The position numbers and the translations under genes were made by a program. Below the pieces are notes generated by a model. That model was not told the origin of the DNA. It saw nothing but the letters and a program-made list of their open reading frames with translations, and ran no database searches. From Aureobasidium sp. EXF-3400 (lineage: Eukaryota > Ascomycota > Dothideomycetes > Dothideales > Saccotheciaceae): a stretch of 64,000 nt of DNA. Of this stretch, positions 21,422 to 32,296 are shown in pieces. Each line of letters starts with the position of its first letter. Position 1 is the stretch's first letter. Location of the stretch: assembly GCA_024195585.1 (NCBI GenBank), contig SWBL01000080.1, positions 1 through 64,000 on the forward strand, written 5' to 3'.

Positions 21422-24400
21422 CTATCCCGTTTTTCGCTCATAAAATACGATATATGCCATCTCATTTTGCAGACGGTCGCGCTCGCTCAACCTCTCAGGG
21501 TCAAAGTCACCTACCCAAGTATCGTTAAACTGTCTCCAGCAGTTTCTCGCTCTATCCTTGGCAAGACATGTGTAATGGCCAGATGTGAGGGTCGTACCAA
21601 TGTGTCTCATGACAGCGTATGCATCGTAAAGATATGGCGGTTGCATGGTCGAATCAGGCTTCAGCGCATCGGCACCGTACTGCTTTGTAATGAGTTGAAC
21701 ATCTTGTTCACTCGGCGATGGCAGCATATACGGCGACATATCCAAGTTCCTGAGGGGGAAGTCGATGGGTGTGCGGACCTTCCGTGCAGACTCGCCTCGA
21801 CCAGCGCTGAACCGTTTGAAATGTACAACAAGGAACTGTGGAGCTCGAGTGATGGTTATCTTTTTTGTGGCCTCGCGTTCGCGGTTACAACGAGGGCATT
21901 TCCAGACTTCATCGCCAGACAGTCTTTCCTCTGCGCAATACGACCTCAGGCAATCTTGGATACTGGCAACACCAGAACGTGGAATCTCAACCGATATGCT
22001 GTAGAATGCTTCATAGGTAGTGGAGGTGAAGTGACAAGTCGTGCATCGTAGGCGAGAGGCATGCTGACCACCAAAGAGCTGTGTGAGATAAGATTGCTCG
22101 CGATGCGTATATCTACCCCATTCGGTTCGACAGACCATCGGCTTCGGCATCTTTTCGCGTGTGGCTTCTTGGTCCGCCGTCAGGGCTTTGAGTGGTGTTT
22201 TCGCCCAGTTCTTATTTAGATCTTCATGCAGACAATCCACCAGGAAATCGAAGAATTCTTTTGCATCTTGCTGACGATCAATACCCCACTCGCTGTTGAG
22301 ACGAGCACAGAACGACCGCAGTGTGCTTGGACGAATAGCTTCAACATCTCCTTTCCAGATGCTTCTGATGAGGTTCGCATACAGCTCGGGCAACACACCT
22401 TTGCTGCCTTTCCAGTTGTCTCGTTGCACCAGAGTTTTGAATCTGTCGTCAAGGAAGAAAAGGGTGAGCGGAGTAGTTGCAGAAAGAGCTTGGATCGTGG
22501 CGTTCATGTAACAAGTGACGCCAAAATTGACGAGACCTGTTCGTGGTAGTCGGAGATTAGTGGGCAAGTACTTCGGAGGGACATATGGTGCGAGATCTGT
22601 AGATGTAGAGCCAGTGCTCTGAGCTGATACGCTACGGTGGTCACTGACACCACTATACGACACACGCGCTGCAGCAGGGACCGGCCGTGATGGAATTGAA
22701 GGCATTGCCGACTTTGGCGGAGGTGTCGGGTATGATGGGACCTGTTGCGGTCGTGCTGGTAGTAAGGATGCAGGATGTTCTTGGACTCCATATCGCTGCT
22801 CAAGAGAACCAGCTTCTGGAAATCGCCGGACAAACTCGTCGATAGACTGATATGATGGTGTGCCATTTTCAGCCGGCCACGTCTCGTCACCTTCATCGAG
22901 AGATGGTTTTCGTTCAACAACCACACTCTCAACGCGAGCTCTCTCGTGCCATTTTCTCTCTTCTTCAGCGTCAAGCGGATTGTAATCTCGTAGTCGTTTC
23001 TTGGGAACGTATAATCGTGACTCCTTGCTGACCACTGGTACTCTTCTGATCGGACGGCCAGATTTCTGTTGTGCAACAGTGTTTGTTCTTTTCAATGCTT
23101 GGTCACCAACCAACTCCGCCCAGCCTTCAATACCACCCATCAACAAGATTGGCGGTCGTTGCAGAGGTTTCTCCGAGTTGAATTCATAGAGGGCGTCGTA
23201 TAAGTACTTGAGATATCTTTCTCTTTCTGTTGTCGGACGGTGAATAAAACTTTCTGAGGATGTGTTGTGATCGTAGTAAACAACAATGTCATACTTGTGG
23301 CGGTTGTAGAACATTGTTTGTTCGGCGTCTGGCGACAGGATGAGCGCGTCTTCGAGCTGTTCAGCAGACATGTTGGGCTCGAGTGCAGCTGGCTCAATGC
23401 AGATGATGGATTGAGCATATATGTGACCCTCGTCAAAGTCTTGTCGATTTCGAACATCAATCAATAGAACGCTGTGCATTTTCAGGTAGTCGTAAAGTCG
23501 TTCTGGGCCAATGCGCAACTCTGTCGGACGATGTACGGACTTTCGTCGAGGTGGATTTGGTGGTGGCCGGTCTTGTGACATGCGAGGGAAGTAGCCTGCC
23601 GACTCTTCTCCTTCATTTCCAGGAGCGTAAGTAGAGGCAGATGAAGCGACAGAATTGTTTCTTCCACCCGATCCAACCATACTACGGGCAGTAGTCCTTG
23701 GCGGAACAATGTTACTGGGAGTGTGCATGTTGCGAGCTGGGCTATAGGCAGGAGCGGGGGCCATGGGTAAGGCATCTTTGACCGATGTGTCAATGGTCAT
23801 GCGATTTGCGAATGGGTGACCTGGGACACCATTAGGCATCTGCCTCGGGCCGACGGGCCTGATTGAGGAGCCATTTGCAAAAGAGGAGTTGGAAAAGTCG
23901 ATCGAAGAGCGGTTACTGTAGGAGGTAGGGGAAGTGATGGAGCCGTTGCTTGAGGCGAGGGAGGAACGAGAGTCGAGTCGGCCGCTCGCGAGGGAAGTGT
24001 CTACCGAAGCGGGTTGCATGCGCAATTTGGCGAAGCGATCAGCGAGGGCGACATTGCCATTGGTAGCGGCAGGAGGGGAGGACTGGATCGAAGAGCGACG
24101 TGAAGACAGAGCCGAAGCCTTTTGGGTAGAGTTTCGCCTGTTGTCATTAATGATGATTTCCTTGATCTTGTCGAAGCGATCGGCAAGTTGGCTGATCTTG
24201 CGGAGGATGGACTGGTGCTGGTTGAATTGCGAGCCTCGGCGGCTGCTCAGGATGGGGTACTGTTCATGTTGTGGGATGATGGCGACAGCGATCTCGAAAG
24301 CTCTCAAATATTCGACATAGGCAAGATCGGGCCGACGGTACTCGACAAGACTTTCGGCTTGTTTGACAGCGGTCGTGGCCTCGGCGAGCAAGTGGTTGAG

Positions 24401-24541
24401 AGATTGGTTCTTGTCGACAGAGCTGATCTTGGCCTTCTCCTTCAAATCCTCAATGTGCGGGTACGGCCTGTTCGGTGTAGCGGCCGAGGTGGAATCGGGA
24501 ATGGCCATGTTGGTGGGAGAAGTAGGATATGGCGGGCTCAT
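21422..24541 (-). CDS. Ubiquitin carboxyl-terminal hydrolase, Doa4/USP8 type
   Basis: One exon, 1039 residues from ATG 24541 (MSPPYPTSPTNMAIP). Domain order: N-terminal helical region like the USP8/Doa4 dimerisation or MIT-type segment (residues about 28-125), Ser-rich linker, rhodanese-like domain (RLYDYLKMHSVLLIDVRNRQ, no catalytic Cys, about 365-500), linker, and a USP protease domain from about 690. Protease residues: Cys in GLVNFGVTCYMNATIQALS, His in TLTSGHYTCL and Asp in WRQFNDTWVGDF; two CxxC pairs (CTTCHF, CPRCNR) form the zinc finger. Doa4-type enzymes remove ubiquitin from membrane cargo at the ESCRT-III stage of endosomal sorting and recycle ubiquitin. The active-site box has GVTC instead of the common GNTC, a tolerated position. 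It is divergently paired with VPS27, another ESCRT component. Confidence 0.93.
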   Translation of the reverse strand: MSPPYPTSPTNMAIPDSTSAATPNRPYPHIEDLKEKAKISSVDKNQSLNHLLAEATTAVKQAESLVEYRRPDLAYVEYLRAFEIAVAIIPQHEQYPILSSRRGSQFNQHQSILRKISQLADRFDKIKEIIINDNRRNSTQKASALSSRRSSIQSSPPAATNGNVALADRFAKLRMQPASVDTSLASGRLDSRSSLASSNGSITSPTSYSNRSSIDFSNSSFANGSSIRPVGPRQMPNGVPGHPFANRMTIDTSVKDALPMAPAPAYSPARNMHTPSNIVPPRTTARSMVGSGGRNNSVASSASTYAPGNEGEESAGYFPRMSQDRPPPNPPRRKSVHRPTELRIGPERLYDYLKMHSVLLIDVRNRQDFDEGHIYAQSIICIEPAALEPNMSAEQLEDALILSPDAEQTMFYNRHKYDIVVYYDHNTSSESFIHRPTTERERYLKYLYDALYEFNSEKPLQRPPILLMGGIEGWAELVGDQALKRTNTVAQQKSGRPIRRVPVVSKESRLYVPKKRLRDYNPLDAEEERKWHERARVESVVVERKPSLDEGDETWPAENGTPSYQSIDEFVRRFPEAGSLEQRYGVQEHPASLLPARPQQVPSYPTPPPKSAMPSIPSRPVPAAARVSYSGVSDHRSVSAQSTGSTSTDLAPYVPPKYLPTNLRLPRTGLVNFGVTCYMNATIQALSATTPLTLFFLDDRFKTLVQRDNWKGSKGVLPELYANLIRSIWKGDVEAIRPSTLRSFCARLNSEWGIDRQQDAKEFFDFLVDCLHEDLNKNWAKTPLKALTADQEATREKMPKPMVCRTEWGRYTHREQSYLTQLFGGQHASRLRCTTCHFTSTTYEAFYSISVEIPRSGVASIQDCLRSYCAEERLSGDEVWKCPRCNREREATKKITITRAPQFLVVHFKRFSAGRGESARKVRTPIDFPLRNLDMSPYMLPSPSEQDVQLITKQYGADALKPDSTMQPPYLYDAYAVMRHIGTTLTSGHYTCLAKDRARNCWRQFNDTWVGDFDPERLSERDRLQNEMAYIVFYERKTG

Positions 24542-24949
24542 GACTGAGTCGGACGGCACGATAGGGAGGCGAGCATATCGTGGAGGGATACGACGGCAGG
24601 AAGTCGCAGGTGGCGGGCAGGAGTGAAGCAAACTAGGCGGGCAGAAGTGAAGCAAACCAGGCAGGTGTTGGGTGTGGTTGTATGGTGATTGATGATGAAT
24701 GGCATTTCCCCAGAGAAGGCGCGACCGCGGGTGACGCAAGACGTGTGCTTGCCGGGCCCGCCACGCTCGGTGCTTGGTGGGTCGCTCCTTCCCCAAGCTG
24801 AAGCACTCGCCGTTAGGCACCAAGAAGAGCTCCGACACTTCCAACCCAACTCATCTCCCGACCTTCTCACCACCTCCCGAGTGCTTTTGGTACATCCCGA
24901 CACAGAATATCCAGCTGGACACCACATCCTCGAGAGACCCTAAAACAAG
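24542..24949. promoter_or_regulatory. Shared 408-bp divergent promoter region of the Doa4-type gene and VPS27
   Basis: The two start codons are 408 bases apart on opposite strands with no gene between. Contains GC-rich patches (24715-24770), two direct copies of AGGCGGGCAGAAGTGAAGCA-like sequence at 24612-24660, and no obvious TATA box. It probably drives both genes; shared regulation is inference. Confidence 0.6.
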
Positions 24950-26968
24950 ATGGCGTCGTGGTTCGGTGCCGGCACGTCGGCCATGGACGAACAGGTCGAG
25001 AGAGCAACTTCAAGCAGTTTGGAGGACATTGCTCTCAACCTGGAGATTACAGACCTGATCCGAAGCAAGACCATTCCACCTAAGGAGGCAATGCGCTCGC
25101 TTAAACGAAGAATTGCCAACAAGAACCCGAACATCCAACTGGCCGCTCTCAACTTGACCGACACGTGTGTGAAGAATGGTGGAGAGCACTTCATTCAAGA
25201 GATTGCCTCGCGCGAGTTCATGGACAACCTCGTCTCATTCCTCAATACCCCACTGAACGACGAGGTCAAGACGAGGATCCTCGACCTGATTCAATCTTGG
25301 GCTACTGCCGCTACAGGCCGCTCCTCTCTTGGCTACATCGACGAGACGTATCGTTCCTTGCAAAGGGAAGGTTTCCGTTTCCCTCCCAAAACAGAGGTCG
25401 CCGCAACCATGTTCGACAGCAGTGCTGTATGTTCTATCTTAGCCTCAGTGCCCAACCCTCTTACTGACCACTCTGTCTAGCCACCCGAATGGGCCGACTC
25501 TGATGTCTGCATGCGCTGCCGAGAACGCTTCACCTTTACCAATCGCAAACACCACTGCCGAAACTGTGGAAACGTCTTCTGCGGTCAATGTTCATCCAAG
25601 TCGATACCCCTGCCTCACCTTGGCATCCTCCAGCCTGTCCGTGTCGACGACGGCTGTTACACCAGGCTTACCGAAAAGTCGCGCGCCACCCCTGTACCTT
25701 CTTACATCAACGCTATGAGGCCTCCGAATCCTGGTCGTATGCAAGCTCGCGACCCTCGTGTTGCCGAAGATTCATTCGACGCCGACCTGAAGCGAGCACT
25801 TGAAATGAGCTTGGAAGAATCAAAGGGCCACTCCGGTGCTGGATACGTGCCGCAATCACAGATGGCGACACCCAAGCCGGTCCAGAAGGCACCGACACCA
25901 AAGAAAGACGAAGAAGACGATCCAGAACTGGCAGCTGCAATTGCTGCGTCATTGGCAGATATGGAGGAGCAAAAGAAGAAACACACCGCCAACTTCAAGC
26001 AACAACAGCAGAGATCAAGCACGCCTAGCGTCTATGCACCAAAGACGAACAACGAACTTACGCCTGTCGAAGCCGAGAACATCAATTTATTCGCGACTCT
26101 GGTCGATCGTCTGCAACACCAGCCACCCGGAGCCATCCTGCGTGAACCTCAACTTCAAGAGCTGTACGAGAGTATTGGGTCGCTGAGACCGAAGCTGGCA
26201 AGGACATATGGAGAGACGATGAGCAAGCATGACACACTTCTTGACCTCCACTCCAAACTGGCTACTGTCGTGAGATACTATGACCGCATGCTGGAGGAGC
26301 GTCTGTCCAACACTTACAACCAATCTCGTTATGGAGCTCCTCGACCTCAGTCTGGCATGTATCCATCTCTGGCTGCCGGCGTTGCAGCACCACCTACCGC
26401 TCCCATGGGCGGAGTCGAGAGTTACTACAACAGCTCGGCACCATCTATGGATTCGCACGCCTACAACCAGAGCCCTTATCCTACTTTTAACCAACACCAA
26501 AACTTTGCTCAACAACCCTACCCGCAGCAAGCACCTGCCGAAGCTGCATATCAACAGCAATACTCTCAATACCCGCCCCAGCAACAAGCTCCCAGCACTC
26601 CTCATCTACAACAACAATCCTATTCACAACAACCTCAGCAATACACCCCCACTCCACAGCAAAATCCCGTCTCTCCTCCTGAGCACCACCAACCGTACTC
26701 GGAGCCCTCTGCTCCTCAACCTGTGAGCCCAGAGTCATATCCTCAACCCTCTCAACAACACCAACAACCTCCACCCCAATTCCAACAGCCATACCAGCAG
26801 CAGGCGCCACCTCAGCAGCATCAGCAATACACGCAACCTCAACCTCAGCAGCAACAATGGCCTCAGGCACCCTCAACACACAATGGCTACGGTCAAGAGA
26901 GCTTCCCTCAAGCACCACAGAACGTTCCTGTCCAGCCAAAGGTTGAGGAAAGTCTGATTGAGTTGTAG
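24950..26968 (+). CDS. VPS27: VPS27, ESCRT-0 subunit
   Basis: Two exons, 24950-25426 and 25481-26968, give 654 residues. Vps27 binds ubiquitinated cargo and phosphatidylinositol 3-phosphate on endosomes and recruits ESCRT-I. Domains in order: VHS (about 8-145, [20 protein letters not shown]), FYVE (about 163-225, [20 protein letters not shown]), two ubiquitin-interacting motifs ([17 protein letters not shown] and [17 protein letters not shown]), a helical GAT-like region (about 330-420, [17 protein letters not shown]) and a 200-residue Gln/Pro-rich tail ending in ESLIEL, a clathrin-box sequence. In the FYVE domain the seventh zinc position, usually Cys (VRVCDGC), is Asp (VRVDDGC). The intron has GTATGT donor, CTGAC branch and CTAG acceptor. 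Confidence 0.95.
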
Positions 26969-27101
26969 AAAGGAGAAACGACCAGTATGGCGGCTCATGT
27001 TTTAGTGACCTTGTAGGATAGATACCCCCAATTCAAAAGCCTCAACGAGTGACCTCAGAATTCAAGCTTCGTGTTTGGTCATGAACGATTATTCTTGAAG
27101 A

Positions 27102-27852
27102 TCATTTCTGATTCAGTTCTTCGTATCGTACACGTAGTTCTTCGAGTGTTCTGACATCTTCGTAGCCTTTGGGCATAATTTCTGACCAGCCACGGTTTGC
27201 GTAATGCTTATGGCACAGAAAACTGTTTGGATCTTCCATAGATTGCCACTATCAGAGAATTTATTAAGCAAATCTTGATTTTCTCGGAAAGAGGTATACT
27301 TACCCACGCCTTGTATCCCAAGCGGTGACATCCACAACCTGCACAATAATGAGATACCTTGTCCGTGTATACCACGGGTCGATGAGTAGTCCAGGGTAGA
27401 TTCTTTGTCCACGGATGTCTCTTAAAAGATTCGCGACGGAAACACCAATTATAAATTTTTTGCCGTCTGGTGAAATCCTCGTCGTGTTTGTGAGCCTCAT
27501 TCCAAGCCTTGGCCTTCTTGATTCGTGCAGCCCGGTATTTGGCATCAGTAGCATAATGCTTGCTTTCCGTAACACTTTTCTGTTCTCTGAACCGTAGAAA
27601 CAACTCTGGCTCTGCCTGTAGACTGGCGTAGAATTCCTTGGTGATTCTGCCTTGCGACGCCCGGAGCATTCGATACAGCTCCGGATCCGGATACTCTTTT
27701 ATCATCTTGGTCCAGGACGATTTGGGGGCATAGTCATCTCCACCAGGGCTTGTTGTACTGTTGTAACAAGAGTAGGAAGAGAAGCGAGAGCTTTGTAGTA
27801 TCCATGCTGATGTACTCGGAGGAGTGGTCGATCTCCAGAGTTTGAGAAGCAT
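27102..27852 (-). CDS. Probable mitochondrial small Cys/His protein, function unknown
   Basis: Two exons, 27852-27304 and 27248-27102, joined at KAW-WQSMED through an intron with GTAAGT donor and GATAG acceptor, give 231 residues. The first 40 residues (MLLKLWRSTTPPSTSAWILQ, then Ser/Tyr-rich) have Arg and Lys but no acid, compatible with a mitochondrial targeting peptide. The body is helical and Lys/Arg-rich (YRAARIKKAKAWNEAHKHDE), then a Trp/Arg stretch (KIYNWCFRRESFKRHPW) and a Cys/His motif (HYCAGCGCHRLGYK then FLCHKHY) that could bind a metal. I do not recognise the family; a mitochondrial assembly or ribosome-related role is only a guess from the leader and metal motif. Divergent from VMA6, with the 5' ends 297 bases apart. 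Confidence 0.7.
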
Positions 27853-28148
27853 GATTGTGACTGGTGACAAACAAGACTAGGCTCACTCAAACAGACTACC
27901 AATGAAACGCCAAATTGTGCCGAGTGTAGCAAACCAGCAGATCGAACGAGTGTGGATGTGTGGATGTAAATTATAGTTGCAACAAAATAAAGAAGAATAA
28001 ATCCAGCAGTTGGGTTGCCAAGATGACGTCTGGGGTCGGAGGTCGGGCTTGGCATGGTAGGCTCGCCGACGTCCAACGTAATGAACTCTAGAAGGCAGGC
28101 GACGATTGAGGGATAGCAACAGACAGTTGAACATCGAGCAGCGCAACC

Positions 28149-29353
28149 ATGTCGGAGGGTCTCTTTTTCAACGTCACCACCGGCTACATCGAGGGTGTCG
28201 TGCGCGGCTACCGAAACACATTACTGACAGGTCAACAATACAGCAACCTGGCACAATGCGAGACCATCGATGGTACTCTCTCTCCGCGTCGCCTTGTTCC
28301 ATCATGAGCTCTCACTAACCACCCACCAGATGTGAAGCTTCAACTGGGCCCAGCATATGGTGACTTCCTCGCCGACCTCCCACCGAACCCTTCAACGAGT
28401 GCTCTCGCCGACAAGTTACTCGACAAGCTCGTTTCAGAGTTCCGCTACGTTCAGGCCAACGCTACTGGTTCTCTGTCCAAGTTCATGGAGTTCTTGACCT
28501 ACGGATACATGATCGATAATGTCGCCCTTCTTATTACTGGCACACTGCACGAGAGAGACACCCGCGAGCTGCTCGATCGATGCCACCCCCTCGGCTGGTT
28601 CGAGACCATGCCCGCCCTCTGCGTCGCCACAAACATTGAAGAGCTGTACAACAGTGTCCTGATCGAGACTCCTCTTGCCCCTTACTTCAAGGGCTCTCTC
28701 AGCCACCAGGATCTTGACGAACTCAACATTGAAATCATTCGCAACACTCTCTACAAGAACTACCTTGAGGACTTCTACAACTGGGTCAACACTCACTCTG
28801 GCGTTGCTGGCAGCCCAACAGCCGAAGTCATGTCCGAGATCCTTGAGTTCGAGGCCGACCGTAGAAGCATCAACATCACACTCAACTCTTTCGGTACCGA
28901 TCTTTCAAAGGCAGACAGACAAAAGCTGTACCCCGGCTTTGGAAAGTTGCACCCCGAGGGAACATTGATGTTGTCAAGAGCAGATGATCCCGAGGCTGTC
29001 AGAATTGCTGTTGACGGTGTACATGACTACCGCACTTTCTTCGATCAGACTGGCATGGGTTCAGGTTCCAACGTTGGCAACATGGCTGGTGGTTCTGATG
29101 AAGGCAAGAGCTTGGAAGATTTGTTCTACCAAAAGGAGATGGAATTGTCCAAGCTTGCATTCACCCGCCAGTTCACCTACTCTGTGGTCTACTCATGGGT
29201 GAAGCTAAGGGAGCAGGTATGTTTTGCGTCATTCTCTATTCTCCATCATCATGCTAACGCAAGCTACAGGAAATCCGCAACATCACTTGGATATCAGAGT
29301 GCATTGCCCAGAACCAGAAGGACAGAATCGGCAACTACATCAGCGTCTTCTAA
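28149..29353 (+). CDS. VMA6: V-type proton ATPase subunit d
   Basis: Three exons, 28149-28272, 28330-29216 and 29270-29353, give 364 residues. VMA6 (subunit d) couples the central stalk to the c-ring of the vacuolar proton pump. The start [20 protein letters not shown], the blocks [64 protein letters not shown] and [13 protein letters not shown], and the end [14 protein letters not shown] are family hallmarks. Length equals that of fungal homologues (about 345-365). The first junction restores ETIDD-VKLQL and the last restores [10 protein letters not shown]. No oddity seen. Confidence 0.97.
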
Positions 29354-29641
29354 GATTGATTTTGTACAAGAGCCCTTTTCCTCCATTCTTGTTTCCTCAC
29401 CCCCCTCGGCGTTCATACCCATATGTTAGCGTAAGATTTTTTGTTCATATCGATTTTGTTGTTTTCTCCTTCCTTGGGTTTTGGTGGGCGCTTTTAGACT
29501 CTTTGCTTGAAAGTACAAAATGCATGCTCTGTGTATCACATCTTGACTGTCTTGACTGACTGTTTGAGGAACTTTTTTCTTGCCGTGTGCTAAAGACAGT
29601 CATGACCACTTCTCCACCCCGAGGTATAAGGGATGTTATGG

Positions 29642-29758
29642 GCTATCGAAATGCACGATTGCAATTGGAAAGTGAGGCTGGCCATTGAAGTAGCTCTTAG
29701 TAGGGTTCTCTCTGGTTGAAACCATGTTCGATATCAAAGTATTATGCATTTCCATAGC
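29642..29758. repeat. MITE-like inverted-repeat element, copy 5
   Basis: 117 bases between GCTATCGAAATGCACGATTG and the inverted partner ATGCATTTCCATAGC. In the 3' flank of VMA6, 33 bases from copy 6. Confidence 0.6.
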
Positions 29759-29790
29759 TATACCGTGACTGTATTTCGCACATGGAGGGA

Positions 29791-29917
29791 TTATAAATTG
29801 GCATGAACCTATCCTTCCTGTGTGCTATCGCCTAGTAGCTCCAGATGGGTTGTCATATTGCATGGCATCTTCCTTAGCCACATGCCTGGAAGGGAAACAA
29901 TCGTGCCTTTCTATAGT
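29791..29917. repeat. MITE-like inverted-repeat element, copy 6
   Basis: Right end CAATCGTGCCTTTCTATAGT resembles the right ends of the 18.8- and 37.0-kb copies; left end TTATAAATTGGCATGAACC is a degenerate inverted partner. The left boundary is uncertain. Confidence 0.4.
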
Positions 29918-30213
29918 TGATACCTCACTCTTTGCCGTCGTGGAAGAAAGTAGTATCTCAACAAGGCAGGAGGGCAACCCGCTAACTCTTCTCATTCTCA
30001 TTCACATCGGCTTTCAGCTTGCTTTCTCTGTGATTAGGCAAGCACGCGTCGGGTTGCTACTGCCTCAAGGAGTTGCAAACACGGCGTGGAAATTCAAGAC
30101 GCGCCGAGCTTTCAGTCAACCATCAACGCCATCAATACACAAACAACAACTCTTTTTCTGGGTGCGTCTTATTCACTGCTTGAGGCCCCTCACTACTGAC
30201 CTGTTTAGCCAGC

Positions 30214-31886
30214 ATGGAAGGCACATACAGCTTCGCCGACGGAGGTCCGATCCCTCATGGTGACCCGTATGCGCACGCATACGCCGCCAATGTGTCGAAA
30301 CCAATTCAGCGCTACGAGAGTGATGCTACTACGCACGCCCACCCAGCAGCACAACAACCCGCCACCAATGATCTCTCGCAGAAGTTCAAGCCGCGCCTTG
30401 AGGATGGTTCCGAGGTCAAGTTGGACTTTATGCCTTCACTCGCTCGCAGAGCAGACCAGGAACTTCTGGACTATCTCCAGAAGCGCAGGATTTCCTTCCA
30501 CTTCTTGAACGACATCGATGACTTTCTCAAGAGATATCCAGGACTTCTCAAGGCTTGTCCGAGTTGGTGCTACCAGCTCAATGCTCTTTCTCCGTTGCAA
30601 GCCTACCTCTTCTTTGTGAAAGGTTACTTGCGCCCTGCAAGATACGTTGATGGCGTGAGTATCGATGACTTCTGGGAGCATCTGCTTCTTACTAATTCCA
30701 CCAGGCTCTTCCAGCTCCAGAGGATGAGCAGATCCCTGCTCATCCAATCTCGCTGGAGCACCACTCTCATGACCCTGAACTCTACGACCACATCACTGAT
30801 ATCGGTCAGTGCTTGGAACTTCTCGGTCAGCTGGACGAATCGGTTTGGGTACTAACCAAGGCGTATCATTCTGGTCATCGCCTCAACGAGCTAGAATTCC
30901 ATCTGCTCACCATGGCCACCTACGCACAGCCCGTTGATGCACTCAAGTATTACGAGTATTGCTACCTCCCAAGCGTACACTCGAACAGGTATGCACGTTG
31001 GCATGCTCAGTGGACCCAGAACCAAGCTAACATGACCGAAGAATTATCCAGGAACACAGTTTGTTGATCGAGCTCTTGCCACGAATACCTCTGACATATT
31101 GTAGCTGTCCTCGGTCACCTGGTTCGCAATCATGCACCTCCAAGCAGACCCGCGCCGAGAGCAGCACCCAGCCGCCCAACACGGCCATCAGCAAAATCGG
31201 CATACAGAGCACGCAGGGCACGCAAGGCTCGTTACAGACGCGAGCCGGTTCGCGACCAGCCCTTTGGGCTCAAAGCATTTGGTGTTGAGGTCATGAGGAC
31301 ACACCGCAACACTCGCAAGGCTATGGCCATGGCCGCAGATCGTGGTGACGACGCAGTCGCTGTCTTGATCGACTGCTTCGCTCAAGCAGTACAAACTCGA
31401 GGCGCAAGAAGAATGGGCAGGGATGAGGTGAACAGAGTGTGCGAAGTCGCATGCGAAGCGCTCGAGAGAGACTATTTGACTGGAGAAGGAAGAGACATTG
31501 TGGATCTCGTCATGGAGCTGGTCCAACAAGCTCGCCTCAGCAGATACCCAACTCACTTCCACCCATTCGTCAACAATCCTACTGGAGCAAATTTCGGCAT
31601 CCGTTCGAAGCGTGTCAGAACAGCTGTCAACCAAGTCGAGGTTCTTTACGCTCAAGAGGCCATGATAATGCCCAAACCATCACTGGCCCGTGATGTGAAG
31701 AAGGCTGAATACCGATTGGCAGATGTGGTCGGCCGACACGCCAGAATGGACGGCACGATGAACAAGACGGAGTACGAGTTTCTACGTTCCAAGTTCCCAT
31801 GGCGCAGATTCGACTATGCTCACGAGTACGACGAGATTAACCCCGAACGATTGGATGTGCTGGTCCTGTTGCAGTCATGGATCTGA
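30214..31886 (+). CDS. Conserved fungal protein of unknown function
   Basis: Inferred exons 30214-30654, 30705-31062 and 31105-31886 give 526 residues. The first intron is clear (GTGAGT donor, CTAAT branch, CCAG acceptor). The second is weaker: a 42-base intron with GTTGAT donor, CTGAC branch and GTAG acceptor removes an in-frame TGA and keeps the reading frame; another donor (GTATGC at 30989) could give a different middle. N-terminal half is helical (ARRADQELLDYLQKRRISFH, YPGLLKACPSWCYQLNALSP, LHELLGQ-like LELLGQLDESVWVLTKAY). A basic Pro/Arg-rich linker (RPAPRAAPSRPTRPSAKS) precedes a C-terminal helical region (AADRGDDAVAVLIDCFAQAV, MELVQQARLSRYP) ending DVLVLLQSWI. No signal peptide, membrane segment or named domain is recognised. 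Confidence 0.65.
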
Positions 31887-32296
31887 AGCTGTCTGGAAGC
31901 ATGTGGATGGGAATGCTCCGAGAATCTGATGGTGGTGATGGTGTGAGCTATGATATGGCTACAGAAGGGCGACGAGATCTGTTTGCTGTGTTAATTGTTA
32001 TCGGAGTTTTCAGACAGAGGTACATTGCTGAAGAACATGACGGCAACTTCAGCATCAAGAAGGCATGAGGAGAGATGGAACAATAGCTACTATGAATGAG
32101 CAAGACAGTATCGCTTTTACATTTTGTACAGAAGTGATAATGGTCAAGTGGTGATGTTGTTTGGTTATTCGGAGCCAAGACATGAGGCTCCGCAGCGGAA
32201 CGTCGTCGGCAGGGACTTCCGCTGATCTTTCGGGGCGTCTCAAGAAACTTTTGCGACAACCAACTTTTTTTTTCTTGAACAATCAAATAAACAATC

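Noticed and set aside
23934..24626. Plus-strand frames of 128-141 codons opposite the deubiquitinase gene
   Set aside because: Antisense to a well-supported coding region with no domain of their own.
26087..26939. Long antisense frames over the VPS27 tail
   Set aside because: They are shadows of the CAG/CAA-rich Gln tract of VPS27.
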